A DNA stretch of 64,000 nt from Thalassobacterium sedimentorum. Its GTDB lineage: Bacteria; Verrucomicrobiota; Verrucomicrobiia; Opitutales; Coraliomargaritaceae. Position 1 is the first letter of the stretch; each line of letters starts with the position of its first letter. The DNA lies in the NCBI RefSeq assembly GCF_031127905.1, contig NZ_JARXIC010000009.1, positions 1-64,000 of the forward strand, read 5' to 3'. This document shows positions 9,068 through 18,559 of this stretch, piece by piece. A program made the translations under genes and the position numbers. The notes beneath the pieces were generated by a model, which was given only the letters and a program-made list of their open reading frames with translations, was not told the DNA's origin and ran no database searches.

Positions 9068-10855
9068 ATGCCTTCAAGAATAGCGCATTTCGCTACACTC
9101 CTCAGCTTTGCCGGATTATTTTGTGGCTTACCAGCCTCTGCTTTGGAATTTCATGTAGCGCAATTAGGTGACGATGAATCAATTGGAACTATAGATCAAC
9201 CTTTTAAAACCGTGAGCCGTGCCAAGGCTCAAGTTCGTAAGGAAATTGCCAAGGGCCTCCGACAGAATATTATAATAAGCCTCCACCAAGGAGTTTATGA
9301 GCTATCAGAGCCATTAATCTTTAGCCCAGAGGATTCTGGCACCGAAGTATTTTCGATCACATATACAGCTCATAAGCAGGATACAGTCATACTGAGTGGT
9401 GGTCGTCAGGTAACAAACTGGAAAGCAGACAAGACTGGGAGGTGGAGCGCAGATCTGCCCAGGGTGAAAGCTGGCAAATGGTTCTTCCGTCAACTGGTAG
9501 TCAATGACCAACGCGCCACTCGGGCACGCTGGCCGAATACAGATGGTGATCTAAGTATCGAAACGGTAAGCGAAGACGTGAAGACCTTTAGCTTTAATCA
9601 GTCCCTGCCCTCAGCAAGCCTATCTGAACAGAATGCAGAACTGGTCGTTTTCCAGCACTGGTCAATCAGCCGCGGACGGGTCATTGCCTCAGACAATCAG
9701 CATGTGACGACAGCGACTCCCATGGGTTGGATCGGACACGGTCCCCACACCACCACCGTTCCAGAAAGATACAGTTACATCGAACATACGCTAGCTGGCT
9801 TAGATAAGCCTGGGGAATGGTTTCTCGACAGCACTAGTGGGACCCTACACTACATTCCCAGGCAGGGCGAAACTCGGTCGAATACGATCGCCGTGGCACC
9901 GCATTTGGAACGTCTCATCGTTATTGAAGGCACAAAAGACAGCCCAGTGCGTAACATTCATTTTCAAGGCATTCAGTTTGAGGATACCGACTTTCCGCTG
10001 CCAGACATCGGATACAACGAAATTCAGGCGGCTCATTATGGCACCACGATTGATGAGCGAATCTATGTACACCCCGTAGCGATCGAATGTTCTTGGGCGG
10101 AGGGCATTCAGTTCGAACGCTGCCGCTTTGCTCATTTTAATTCCTCCGCAATCGGGCTTGGGCCCGGGGCGCATAACAACTCTATCCTCGGTTGTCAGAT
10201 TGAAGACATCGGCGGCAATGGCATTATGATTGGTTGGCGGGGGAAAGGTGAACTCGAGGGCGTTCTCGGTGGTAGGCTCGAATCTGATTGGGCGGATCCT
10301 TCAGACGCGCCGACCGGCAATGAAGTCTCCAATTGCCACATCAGGCAATGCGGTCAGGATAGCCGTGGTAGTTGCGGCATATTCGTTGCTTTTACGGCGA
10401 ACACCCGGATCGCACACAATCACATCCATGACATGCCTTACACAGGGGTAACGATCGGCTTTCGTTGGAGTCCTAAATCGTCAACTCAAACTAACTGCCT
10501 GGTCGAAAACAATCATATCCACAACGTGATGAAGCAACTCGCAGACGGAGGTGCAATATACACACTCGGCGTCCAGCCGCAAACAACCTTCAGAGGCAAT
10601 CATATCCACGACGTAGAACGCCGCCCCGAGGCAATCGGATGGCCCAACAACGGTTTTTTCATGGATCAATCCAGCAGCGGCTTCTTATTCGAACAAAACG
10701 TTGTCTATCAAACTGCAGGTAGTGCGCTACGCTTTAACGAAAGTAAACACGAATGGCACACTTGGAAGGACAATTTCTTTGAGAATCAAGCATCCGAAGC
10801 AGCACAGGCGATCATCGACGAGGCTGGTATAAAAAAACAGTACCGCTCACACTGA
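9068..10855 (+). CDS. Secreted right-handed beta-helix enzyme, second copy
   Basis: A 595-residue protein with a signal peptide (MPSRIAHFATLLSFAGLFCG, cut near ASALEF) and the same architecture as the 739-residue protein at 4651: EFHVAQLGDDESIGTIDQPF, FKTVSRAKAQVR, ISLHQGVYELSEPLIFSPED, GGRQV, then KPGEWFLDSTSGTLHYIPR. From about residue 290 the parallel coils run through NIHFQGIQFEDTDF, IAHNHIHDMPYTGV and ENNHIHNVMKQLADGGAIY. The group is GH141-like by pattern. The two copies differ enough to suggest different linkages. The gene is convergent with the toroid protein gene that ends 8 bases away. Confidence 0.72.
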   Translation: MPSRIAHFATLLSFAGLFCGLPASALEFHVAQLGDDESIGTIDQPFKTVSRAKAQVRKEIAKGLRQNIIISLHQGVYELSEPLIFSPEDSGTEVFSITYTAHKQDTVILSGGRQVTNWKADKTGRWSADLPRVKAGKWFFRQLVVNDQRATRARWPNTDGDLSIETVSEDVKTFSFNQSLPSASLSEQNAELVVFQHWSISRGRVIASDNQHVTTATPMGWIGHGPHTTTVPERYSYIEHTLAGLDKPGEWFLDSTSGTLHYIPRQGETRSNTIAVAPHLERLIVIEGTKDSPVRNIHFQGIQFEDTDFPLPDIGYNEIQAAHYGTTIDERIYVHPVAIECSWAEGIQFERCRFAHFNSSAIGLGPGAHNNSILGCQIEDIGGNGIMIGWRGKGELEGVLGGRLESDWADPSDAPTGNEVSNCHIRQCGQDSRGSCGIFVAFTANTRIAHNHIHDMPYTGVTIGFRWSPKSSTQTNCLVENNHIHNVMKQLADGGAIYTLGVQPQTTFRGNHIHDVERRPEAIGWPNNGFFMDQSSSGFLFEQNVVYQTAGSALRFNESKHEWHTWKDNFFENQASEAAQAIIDEAGIKKQYRSH

Positions 10856-10863
10856 AATCAGTC

Positions 10864-13290
10864 TTATTTAAGATCTGTACTCCCAGAGAACCTAAGCACA
10901 TTATCTGACATGGGGTCAATGATCACATCCCAATCAGTTTCGGGCCATTGCCATACCAAGCGAGTGACTTCTTCCATTTCACTACGCGTCACTTTTCCAT
11001 AGTCATCGAGCTTAGTCAGAACAGGTTCCTGCACGATTTCCCCGTCCAAAGAGAATCCCCAAATATTAATAATTACATGATTTCGCTCATTCCTCGGTTG
11101 AACTTCAACTGGAAAATTATATCCCCAATAGCTCTCCTTACCCAATTCTTCCAAGACCGGGTAGCAGTCTTCCACCATCGAAAAACTAGCCAAGCCAATA
11201 CTACGCTCCGGATATTCCAAAAGAATCTGCTGGAAACGCGCTCCATTTGCCTCCTTGTAGGCATCAGCGGTAATATCTAGCATTTTAAAACGATCAGAGA
11301 CACGCCCCCATGATGCTGAAATGGCCGGCATCATCCTGACGACCAAAAGATTCCCTCCACGCTGCAAAGAATACGTTTGCCCGAGTAAGGGCGGGTTCAC
11401 CTGATTAGTCAAAGCACGTGCACCAGACCTTGTGTTCGCGGGATGGGCCTTCGCTTCGCCAGCTTCCTCGACCTCCCATTGCAGGAAGGCCCAATCACCG
11501 GATGGCTTCCATAGCGCAACTGGAAAACTTTGCCATGCCAAGCCCCAAGAAATATGCTCGGCCTCGGGCATAATGGGAAAGTGACTCATGGCACCCAATC
11601 TAACATCATCGGCTAAAAATGCAGTCGCTTCAGTATCATCAAAACAAGGGATGCGTAACATCGTCGACTGACCAAACTCCGGCAGCACCTCCTCAAATTC
11701 AGAATGCCAGTCTAAATCGTAGTAGAATGTCTGAATCAGTGCGCTCTCTCTCCAGAAAGGATTAGTAATCTCTCCCGTTGCCTGATTCCAAGCTTCGATA
11801 CGCTCCATATATGTTTTGCGGCTACCTCTTGCGGTAAATGAATAACTTCGAAGCGCAGGGACACGTGGGCCATCACCGAATTGGCTTTCAATGACCAACA
11901 GTTCCTCCATCAAATCTAGGTAAGTCGCGTATACATCACTTTCACGCTCTTCTGACAGAAGCAAATAAAGCGAGATCAAATCTAAGCACACACCTGCATA
12001 TGTATCACTCATATGTTCACCCCATCCCCATCCTTCCTCTCTCCAGTAATCTGCAGCTCCAAGCATGCGCTGCTCAATTACTTCGATTTCGTAATCCGGC
12101 TGTCCATAAATTTCCTGAATCAAACGCGCTCCCACCAGATCGCCTAAATATTTGTTTGGATAAAAAGCTGAGTCTTTTTGAGCTTCAGCATAAAACAATG
12201 GGTAAAAATTTTCGAGTAACGTATCCAAAACATCAAGCGCACCAGTTGTCATCGCCTCTTTATGCATATGCCGTAGCAAAATCAAATTCCGCGCCACAAA
12301 GAATGGAATATTTGAGTCTGTGGGCGCAGGGTCCTCATACCTAAACTTCATTCGGCCCGTTCCCGCCTCTTGCAAATCCAATAGTGCCCTCAAAACACGT
12401 TCGATCCGTGCATCCGCCAGCAAACCATAACGTGCAGCCAATAACAAGGATCCCGATGCAAGCCGAGATTCATGCACCATTTGAGTTTCCTCTGCCTCCT
12501 TGGCTTTGCCATTAAGGGGACGTCCCCATAATCCCAATTCTTCAGACCATGATAGATCGCCAACATTCAGAACATCCCAAGTGACAAGCTCAACTTCTTT
12601 AGACGGCAAGTCCGAAACTTCCAAGAGGGAGATGGCAGCAAGCGTCGAACGACTGCTACGACCAGGCAAGATTTGTATGGACTGACTCGACGCATCAGCC
12701 TTCCAGCTAGTCGTCCAATAGTAGCCCGCTTGAGCTTCCTGCGACTCAAATTTCTTTGATCGCCCTGAATTCAGCGCATCAGGATCATTCAAGTAAAAAC
12801 TCGTAGCCCAATCCCAATACAATCCTTGAAGTTGATATATCTTTCCGACCGTTAGACCTGAGAAATTTAATACCAGCCCGTTGCCATAATACTTCGACTT
12901 ATATCCCACGCCCATCAATCGAGCCAAGTCTACATTTTCATCGTATTGGGCCTCGGCTTTATCCATCGAACTGTAGTCAATCGAAGCGCCAAGATCAATG
13001 AGCTCGGCAGTCACCCCATTCGCTGAAATCGGATTCCCAAAAGAAAGTTGCTCAAAGGTGATGCCGCTCACTACGGGTAGCGGCAGCCCTCCCCTGACAT
13101 TGCCCGCTAGAACAGGGATCCCGTCCTTCAGTAGCGAACTCCCCTCGTTATCATTCTCAACTGGATATGGCCCTTGGAAGACAAACTCCCCGCCTTGAAC
13201 AATCGCACCACATACAAGGCAAGAAAACGCAATACAACGCAATCCGCAAGATATCTGCATCGACAGATTTCGTATAAAATTATTTTTCAT
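10864..13290 (-). CDS. Exported two-domain protein: N-terminal beta-sandwich plus alpha/alpha toroid
   Basis: About 808 residues from the ATG at 13290; that start precedes a basic N-terminus and the hydrophobic stretch CGLRCIAFSCLVCGAIVQG. An upstream in-frame ATG at 13356 is possible. Residues about 30-230 form a beta-rich domain (GGLPLPVVSGITFEQLSF, YQLQGLYWDW, SRSTLAAISLLEV) that looks like a carbohydrate-binding module. The rest is mainly helical with GWGWGEHMSDTYAGVCLDL and DGPRVPALRSYSFTARG, matching an alpha/alpha-toroid fold as in polysaccharide lyases and some hydrolases. It is paralogous to the protein encoded at 15972-18521. I cannot place it in a named CAZy family; a lyase or hydrolase role is inference. 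Confidence 0.6.
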   Translation of the reverse strand: MKNNFIRNLSMQISCGLRCIAFSCLVCGAIVQGGEFVFQGPYPVENDNEGSSLLKDGIPVLAGNVRGGLPLPVVSGITFEQLSFGNPISANGVTAELIDLGASIDYSSMDKAEAQYDENVDLARLMGVGYKSKYYGNGLVLNFSGLTVGKIYQLQGLYWDWATSFYLNDPDALNSGRSKKFESQEAQAGYYWTTSWKADASSQSIQILPGRSSRSTLAAISLLEVSDLPSKEVELVTWDVLNVGDLSWSEELGLWGRPLNGKAKEAEETQMVHESRLASGSLLLAARYGLLADARIERVLRALLDLQEAGTGRMKFRYEDPAPTDSNIPFFVARNLILLRHMHKEAMTTGALDVLDTLLENFYPLFYAEAQKDSAFYPNKYLGDLVGARLIQEIYGQPDYEIEVIEQRMLGAADYWREEGWGWGEHMSDTYAGVCLDLISLYLLLSEERESDVYATYLDLMEELLVIESQFGDGPRVPALRSYSFTARGSRKTYMERIEAWNQATGEITNPFWRESALIQTFYYDLDWHSEFEEVLPEFGQSTMLRIPCFDDTEATAFLADDVRLGAMSHFPIMPEAEHISWGLAWQSFPVALWKPSGDWAFLQWEVEEAGEAKAHPANTRSGARALTNQVNPPLLGQTYSLQRGGNLLVVRMMPAISASWGRVSDRFKMLDITADAYKEANGARFQQILLEYPERSIGLASFSMVEDCYPVLEELGKESYWGYNFPVEVQPRNERNHVIINIWGFSLDGEIVQEPVLTKLDDYGKVTRSEMEEVTRLVWQWPETDWDVIIDPMSDNVLRFSGSTDLK

Positions 13291-13382
13291 GGAAACAATT
13301 AATTTTAATAAAAGTTGGACAGAGTCCCGCACCCGACAAAGTAAACCAAAAAGCATAAAAATATCTTACTAACTTAAATTAA

Positions 13383-13418
13383 AAGATCCTCGCCGAACTG
13401 ACACACGACGAGGATCTT
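13383..13418 (-). terminator. Rho-independent terminator after the PEP-CTERM gene
   Basis: AAGATCCTCG (13383-13392) and CGAGGATCTT (13409-13418) form a perfect 10-bp stem with a 16-base loop. On the minus strand it is followed by TTTTAATTT. It lies about 36 bases after the PEP-CTERM stop codon and would close the long minus-strand operon that begins near 25.5 kb. Confidence 0.75.
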
Positions 13419-13453
13419 CAAATGAATTGAACAATAAAGTTTCGACTAATCAA

Positions 13454-14221
13454 CTAGCGACGGCGACGTGCTAATACAAGCAATGCCATACCCCCACCAA
13501 TGCACAAAGCATAGTTTTGAGGCTCTGGAACAGTGGCTGTAAAATTGTCAAAAGTAACACCAGCAACACTGCCAACATAGAGTCCGAAGGCATCACCGAC
13601 ACTACCTCCAGTATTTTTATTCGAACGAGTCATCGTCGCTGCGACTACAGTTACATTACTAGTGATGCTCTCAACAATCACATCAACGTCATTCGCCAAC
13701 AACCCAGAAGACACCGTCATGCGAAAAACATCCGTTTCGTTGAAAAGAGTCGTATTAGGAGTTACAGTCGAATTCCAATAATATGCAGTCACAGCTGTTC
13801 CACCATTAAAATTAATGGCTTGTAAATATCCGTCAGTCGAACGGAAGCGGATCGCATACCCAGAAGCATCGGACTGGTCATTCGATGCGACATCATCTCT
13901 GCCCTGAAACCAGATACCGACCAAAGAACCGCCTGTAGTTGTAAAATCGACTGAGATGGAGAAGTCCGTGGGATCTTCAATACTAGCAACTGAAGGATCT
14001 AAGCCAAAAACCGACGGATCAAATGAACTGACACCATCAGGCAGTACGGGTACTGCTTGGTTACCTTGAATTTCTAGGTTTGCGGCATTGCCTTGATTCC
14101 ATGCCGAACCGAGAGAATCACCATCGGTTCCAGTGAAATTATCAGAGAAACTTTGCGCGGAGACAACGGCGGGAAGTAGAGCTAGAAAAGCACAAAAGGC
14201 GAGATTTTTAAGGGGAATCAT
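13454..14221 (-). CDS. PEP-CTERM sorting-domain protein
   Basis: About 255 residues from the ATG at 14221, chosen because MIPLKNLAFCAFLALLPAVV starts a standard signal peptide ending VSAQ; a longer start at 14281 adds a non-signal-like extension. The mature part begins FSDNFTGTDGDSLGSAWNQG, a LamG/concanavalin-like beta-sandwich pattern common in PEP-CTERM proteins. The C-terminus reads TVPEPQNYALCIGGGMALL and ends in ARRRR: a PEP motif, a hydrophobic segment and a basic tail, the exosortase sorting signal. It should be processed by an exosortase/archaeosortase-type enzyme outside this window and shown on the outer surface or in exopolysaccharide. It sits in the polysaccharide operon after the sulfatase gene. 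Confidence 0.88.
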   Translation of the reverse strand: MIPLKNLAFCAFLALLPAVVSAQSFSDNFTGTDGDSLGSAWNQGNAANLEIQGNQAVPVLPDGVSSFDPSVFGLDPSVASIEDPTDFSISVDFTTTGGSLVGIWFQGRDDVASNDQSDASGYAIRFRSTDGYLQAINFNGGTAVTAYYWNSTVTPNTTLFNETDVFRMTVSSGLLANDVDVIVESITSNVTVVAATMTRSNKNTGGSVGDAFGLYVGSVAGVTFDNFTATVPEPQNYALCIGGGMALLVLARRRR

Positions 14222-14321
14222 ATCTATTGGGATTTTAATTGTGATTAAGAACAAGAAGTAATCGTAAAGACGATTAACCATATACCAGTAAGATTCACCA
14301 CCATGTCAATTTAATTCCCTA

Positions 14322-14340
14322 TAATTTTACATGAAAATTA
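14322..14340. promoter_or_regulatory. Inverted repeat, possible operator
   Basis: TAATTTT-ACATG-AAAATTA, 7-base arms with a 5-base spacer, lies about 100 bases upstream of the PEP-CTERM start codon. The right arm is part of TGAAAATTAATG (14332-14343), a 12-mer repeated exactly on the other strand at 26811-26822, between the LacI-family gene and the divergent sulfatase gene. A regulator site is plausible but unproven. Confidence 0.35.
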
Positions 14341-14482
14341 ATGGTAATTAAATTGGCGCAATTTTGATATATTATTTTACTGTATAGAATAGATTCTCCC
14401 CAACACAGGGATAAACCGAAGGAAACCTAGCGTATAAAATCTTCGCAGAGGCAAAAAGAGCAAAACATTATTGGCTGCCCCA

Positions 14483-15937
14483 TCATTCCGGCCAGGGGTA
14501 ATGGTCCGTCCCGGCCGCTGCTTCAATGGATACCTGAGGCATTTCAGCGCGCAAGTGCTTCAGTTGCTGCTGCATCTCCTTAGTCACTCCGCGTTCATAA
14601 GCCGCTAGATTATTAAGCTCGGTCGGATCATTGGGGATATCGTAGAGTTCGACACGCCCTCCCCCAGGATTCGAGAGAAACTTCCAATCACCGACCCGTA
14701 GCGCCGTGTATGGGCTTTTATGGATAACGTGGCCGAAGTCGACTTCGTAGTGAAATTCCCAAAACAAGGGAGTGCTACGCTCCATCGGCCCGGAGAGCAA
14801 GGCAGGTAACACATTTTCGCCGTCGGGAGCCGCAGGCCCCGATGGAACTTCAACCCCAGCAAGGGCACAAAAGGTAGGCATCAGATCCACAGCAGCAAGC
14901 ACAGACTCACGATCCACTTGCCCTGGAGCAATCGTTCCGGGCCAGGAAACAATAAAGGGCATGCGAATTCCCCCTTCATAAAGGCTTCGTTTACGTCCTC
15001 GAAAAGGACCAGTGCTCCCAATACCACTGTGCGATGCTCCTCCGATCCACATTGTTTCCGGACCGTTGTCGCTGGAAAAAACGATCAGTGTATCCTTTTC
15101 GAGTCCCAGATCTTCCAGCGCAGCCACCAGTCGCCCAACCTGAATATCCAAATCATTAACTGTTGCGTAATAAACAACCTTTGCCCCTACGTGAGAGATA
15201 TGCTCTGGATCCGGCGCAAATTCATCGATGAACGGTGCCATTTGCTCATCAGTAGGATTTAGAACTGTATGCGGCGTCAAAGTCCAAGCGCTCACATAGA
15301 AGGGCCGACCCTGATTGGCTCGAATAAATTCAATGGTCTCGTCGACAATGGCTTCAGTCGATTGCGCTCGAAAATATGGATTCTCCTCGCGCGCAACAGG
15401 AAGCTGTGGGCCTGAGGCTAAATATGCTTTTGAAAGATTAAAGCCGTATTCGGTAGGTGCTGGAGCACCTACACCCGAAGGGAGAGACAAATGCCATTTC
15501 CCAAAATGCGCTGTAGCGTAGCCAGCCTTTTGTAACTGGCGTGCATAACTAGGCGCCGAGGGATCCAGCCAATTTGGCATCCCTCGCTCCGCATTCTCCT
15601 CGGGGGCAGAGAAATGACCATACACTCGATTACGAACTGGAAACTGCCCCGTCAGAAAGGCTGCCCGACTCGGAGAACAAACGGAAGACATCGCATAGAA
15701 ATTCGTAAAGAGTTTTCCACCTGCCGCTAACTGATCGATATTCGGGGTCTTGAGCTCAGGGTGCCCGTAGCAGCTCAAATCCCCCCACCCCAAATCATCA
15801 GCGAGGAGGAAAATAATATTCGGTTTACGAGCTTCGGAATTGCTCACATCCGCGTTTTGAGCAAGTGCAGCGACGCAGGACAACAACAAAGCCGTTCCGA
15901 TGACGGTCACTAGAGATAGAGGTTTAAATTGCTTCAT
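14483..15937 (-). CDS. Exported type I (formylglycine) sulfatase
   Basis: 484 residues with a signal peptide (residues 1-26, ending CVAALAQ). NIIFLLADDLGWGDLSCYGH provides the N-terminal metal-binding Asp pair. SVCSPSRAAFLTG (Cys87) is the CxPxR sulfatase signature, in which Cys is converted to formylglycine; with Cys-type maturation this needs an FGE or anaerobic sulfatase-maturating enzyme, not seen here. GKWHL and VFSSDNGPE (Asp-Asn metal ligands) are also present. Length and motifs match the S1 arylsulfatase/N-acetylgalactosamine-6-sulfatase group. It is in the minus-strand operon between the toroid protein and PEP-CTERM genes and would desulfate polymer or oligomers outside the cytoplasm. 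Confidence 0.92.
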   Translation of the reverse strand: MKQFKPLSLVTVIGTALLLSCVAALAQNADVSNSEARKPNIIFLLADDLGWGDLSCYGHPELKTPNIDQLAAGGKLFTNFYAMSSVCSPSRAAFLTGQFPVRNRVYGHFSAPEENAERGMPNWLDPSAPSYARQLQKAGYATAHFGKWHLSLPSGVGAPAPTEYGFNLSKAYLASGPQLPVAREENPYFRAQSTEAIVDETIEFIRANQGRPFYVSAWTLTPHTVLNPTDEQMAPFIDEFAPDPEHISHVGAKVVYYATVNDLDIQVGRLVAALEDLGLEKDTLIVFSSDNGPETMWIGGASHSGIGSTGPFRGRKRSLYEGGIRMPFIVSWPGTIAPGQVDRESVLAAVDLMPTFCALAGVEVPSGPAAPDGENVLPALLSGPMERSTPLFWEFHYEVDFGHVIHKSPYTALRVGDWKFLSNPGGGRVELYDIPNDPTELNNLAAYERGVTKEMQQQLKHLRAEMPQVSIEAAAGTDHYPWPE

Positions 15938-15971
15938 ACATTTATAATAATTTAATCTGTAAGCTTAAGTT

Positions 15972-18521
15972 CTACTTAACATCTGTCTCGAAAAAGGTAT
16001 TTCCGCGAAGAAGTTGGCCGACTGCTGGTTTGATCGGAGTGACTAGATTTTGACGACCAAGGAATGCTTTCAATTGATCGCCCTCGACGTGAACTTGTGC
16101 TGTCGGAGCCTCCGCTTCATCTGTAGATAAATTCACGGCGAAAGCAAAGACAGCTGACTCGATCTCTGTAAGATCAAAATCGCGCGTCTCGCCATCGTAA
16201 AATTCAAAATCGATTAGCAAGCTATTATTACTTTCCTCAACTATCAAACTCGTTTTTGTTTCGCCAAATATTGAAAGGAGCTTCTTGATGCTCACTTCCA
16301 AATCCCCCAGAGAGAATTGGACAGAATCATCTCCACGGGTCAAGGATTCGACAACACGGCGAAGATTATCCGAGTCACTTCGCATTGCTGAGACTTTGAA
16401 TTGCAAGGAAAGTCGTTCCGCGGAGAATTTCCCCTCGTCCAAGCGATCAACATGTATGTGCTTATCGCCTCCGTTTGTCGCAAAAGTAATAACGCCCAAA
16501 GCGGAGCCTTTGTCATGCAACGAAAAGAACTGTGCCGCATGAAAAACCCGGCCATCCTTCATGCAATGCACTGTAAGTGAAAGGGGATCTTCAGAACTAC
16601 CAAAATGGGCGATAATAGGACGACGCTGGTGCCCAAGCACTGAACGGTTCGCGGTTCCCAGCGCGAACAGAGGATGTAGATACGTAGAGGCACGAATTTC
16701 GTATTCATCTAGCGGCAGTTGCGACTCGATCCCCTCTGGCACTGGTTTATCCTGCAAGCCGGCAATGATCGGGTATTTGGTTTTAAGAAGGACTCGAGAT
16801 ACCTCACGCGGGGCATCTAATTCCTTAAAGGCAGCTCGGTAAGGCTCTGGACAACTATGATTACGGCGTATGAACTTGATCTCATGAACATTGTATTCAT
16901 TCGGATAGGGGCTGGGCTCATCCTGAATTCCAGTAGCGATCCGAATGACCTCACGTCGGCGCTCATTCAGGAAATTACTCGAACGGCTATGCGGGCCACT
17001 CAATTGATTGGTTGGCGCATGGTAAAAGCTCGATAATTCACTCCAGGCATAGTCATAGAGATCTCCAGCAAGCGCCACGGCTTCTTGGTTCTCTATATTA
17101 CAGATGAGACGCCTTAATGCATCCAAAGTCACAATACTATAATTCGGCGTATTGTATTCGCCAAAGCCTCCGTGCACTTGCTGATATTGATGCAATGCGC
17201 GAAGCTTCTCCAAGCCTTTATTGAAGAGTTCCTCATCATTTGCCAATTCCCCTGAAGCCAAGAGAAAATACGAGCTCATCGTAGCGACATTTGTATATGA
17301 CGCGGTCACGTCCCGATGCATCACAAGACGTGCGGCACGCTCAATCGCCTGATCGATCCGAACCAAAAGATCCGGCTCAATGAGCGAACTATGCTCATGC
17401 CGAATATCGAGCAGTGTAATCCCGATAAAATCTGCCCAATTATAATCCGGATAAGGCATTTCGATAAGAGGCTCCTCCGTAAAATAAGGCCAAAGCCCAC
17501 AAGTCGGGCTTGCGGGATCTACGTCCTGATAATCTAACACCGCATCAAGAACTAGATACGCTCGCTGAATATGTTCCGGTTGTAGCGAATCAAGTAATGC
17601 AAGCGCATACTCCGCACTCCACATCGTAAGATGCACAGGCTCCCCCAAAGGCATATTCGTCGCAGGGCCGTTCCAGCGATTCGCACCGATGAGCAAATGC
17701 ATGTTAGGATCATATTCCCATGGATGATTTGCGATCGCAGCATCCAGCCGTTCGCGCATCTGAGGCGTCACATTAATACAACACATACCTGGCCCGCCAT
17801 CTGAACAATTCCCCTGCGGTAAAGTTGTCTTAAAATTTTCACCATTGCGATCCGGAACAATACTCAAAGACAATCCAGCCAAAGTCGCGCGACTGCGCCT
17901 ACTAGGTCTCAGTTCAATCGTCTTAGTCTCTGAATTTGCAGTCCACAGCGCTGTCCAGTAATAGCCTTTCGCAGGCTCGGTGGACATAATTGGACGACTT
18001 CGATTTTCTGGGTATTTCCCATCACACAGATAAAATGACGTGTTCGGGCCTGAATCCCAAAAAAATCCTTGAAGTTGGTATGTCATCCCGGGCTTTAAAC
18101 CGCTCATTTCAAGTCGTAATCCATTTTTATAATATTCAGACTTATAGCCAGTACTCATCATAGACAGGAGATCTGTCCTATCTGAAAAGTAGCTGGCGAC
18201 CGTTTCCGAATCATTATAAGTGACTGCACCGCCCATATCGATGAGCCGTATTTCCACCCCTGATCCCGATGCAATATTTGTAAAGCTCAACTGCTCAAAC
18301 GGCACTCCTTCGATCACGGGAAGCGGTAAGCCACCTCGAATATTTGCTGCCAGTACATGCTCGCCGTTATCCAAAATAACTTTCTCCTCCTCGGCACCAT
18401 CAATAACAACTTTTCCACTAAAAGCCACAGGGCCCGCCTCCGCAATAAAAGGCAGTAAGCAAGCTACCAACAGTAAGATACGACAAATAGAAATCATCGA
18501 ATTTGTTCGTTTTTGTTTCAT
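15972..18521 (-). CDS. Exported beta-sandwich plus alpha/alpha-toroid protein, paralogue
   Basis: About 849 residues from the ATG at 18521. This keeps a basic start and the signal-type segment ICRILLLVACLLPFIAEAG; other starts at 18563 (TTG), 18542 and 18497 are possible. Residues about 25-215 repeat the N-terminal domain of the protein at 10864: ANIRGGLPLPVIEGVPFEQL, YQLQGFFWDSG, SRRSRATLAGLSL. The toroid part shows HGGFGEYNTPNYSIVTLDAL and NQLSGPHSRSSNF, matching GWGEHMSD and DGPRVPALRSYSF in the paralogue. Such paired conserved positions suggest a shared active-site face. It nearly abuts the 280-residue protein gene upstream and the sulfatase gene downstream, so it belongs to the same operon. 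Named enzyme family unknown. Confidence 0.6.
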   Translation of the reverse strand: MKQKRTNSMISICRILLLVACLLPFIAEAGPVAFSGKVVIDGAEEEKVILDNGEHVLAANIRGGLPLPVIEGVPFEQLSFTNIASGSGVEIRLIDMGGAVTYNDSETVASYFSDRTDLLSMMSTGYKSEYYKNGLRLEMSGLKPGMTYQLQGFFWDSGPNTSFYLCDGKYPENRSRPIMSTEPAKGYYWTALWTANSETKTIELRPSRRSRATLAGLSLSIVPDRNGENFKTTLPQGNCSDGGPGMCCINVTPQMRERLDAAIANHPWEYDPNMHLLIGANRWNGPATNMPLGEPVHLTMWSAEYALALLDSLQPEHIQRAYLVLDAVLDYQDVDPASPTCGLWPYFTEEPLIEMPYPDYNWADFIGITLLDIRHEHSSLIEPDLLVRIDQAIERAARLVMHRDVTASYTNVATMSSYFLLASGELANDEELFNKGLEKLRALHQYQQVHGGFGEYNTPNYSIVTLDALRRLICNIENQEAVALAGDLYDYAWSELSSFYHAPTNQLSGPHSRSSNFLNERRREVIRIATGIQDEPSPYPNEYNVHEIKFIRRNHSCPEPYRAAFKELDAPREVSRVLLKTKYPIIAGLQDKPVPEGIESQLPLDEYEIRASTYLHPLFALGTANRSVLGHQRRPIIAHFGSSEDPLSLTVHCMKDGRVFHAAQFFSLHDKGSALGVITFATNGGDKHIHVDRLDEGKFSAERLSLQFKVSAMRSDSDNLRRVVESLTRGDDSVQFSLGDLEVSIKKLLSIFGETKTSLIVEESNNSLLIDFEFYDGETRDFDLTEIESAVFAFAVNLSTDEAEAPTAQVHVEGDQLKAFLGRQNLVTPIKPAVGQLLRGNTFFETDVK

Positions 18522-18559
18522 AGTATTGTAATATAAATTCATTAATTTAAAAATTCGTT

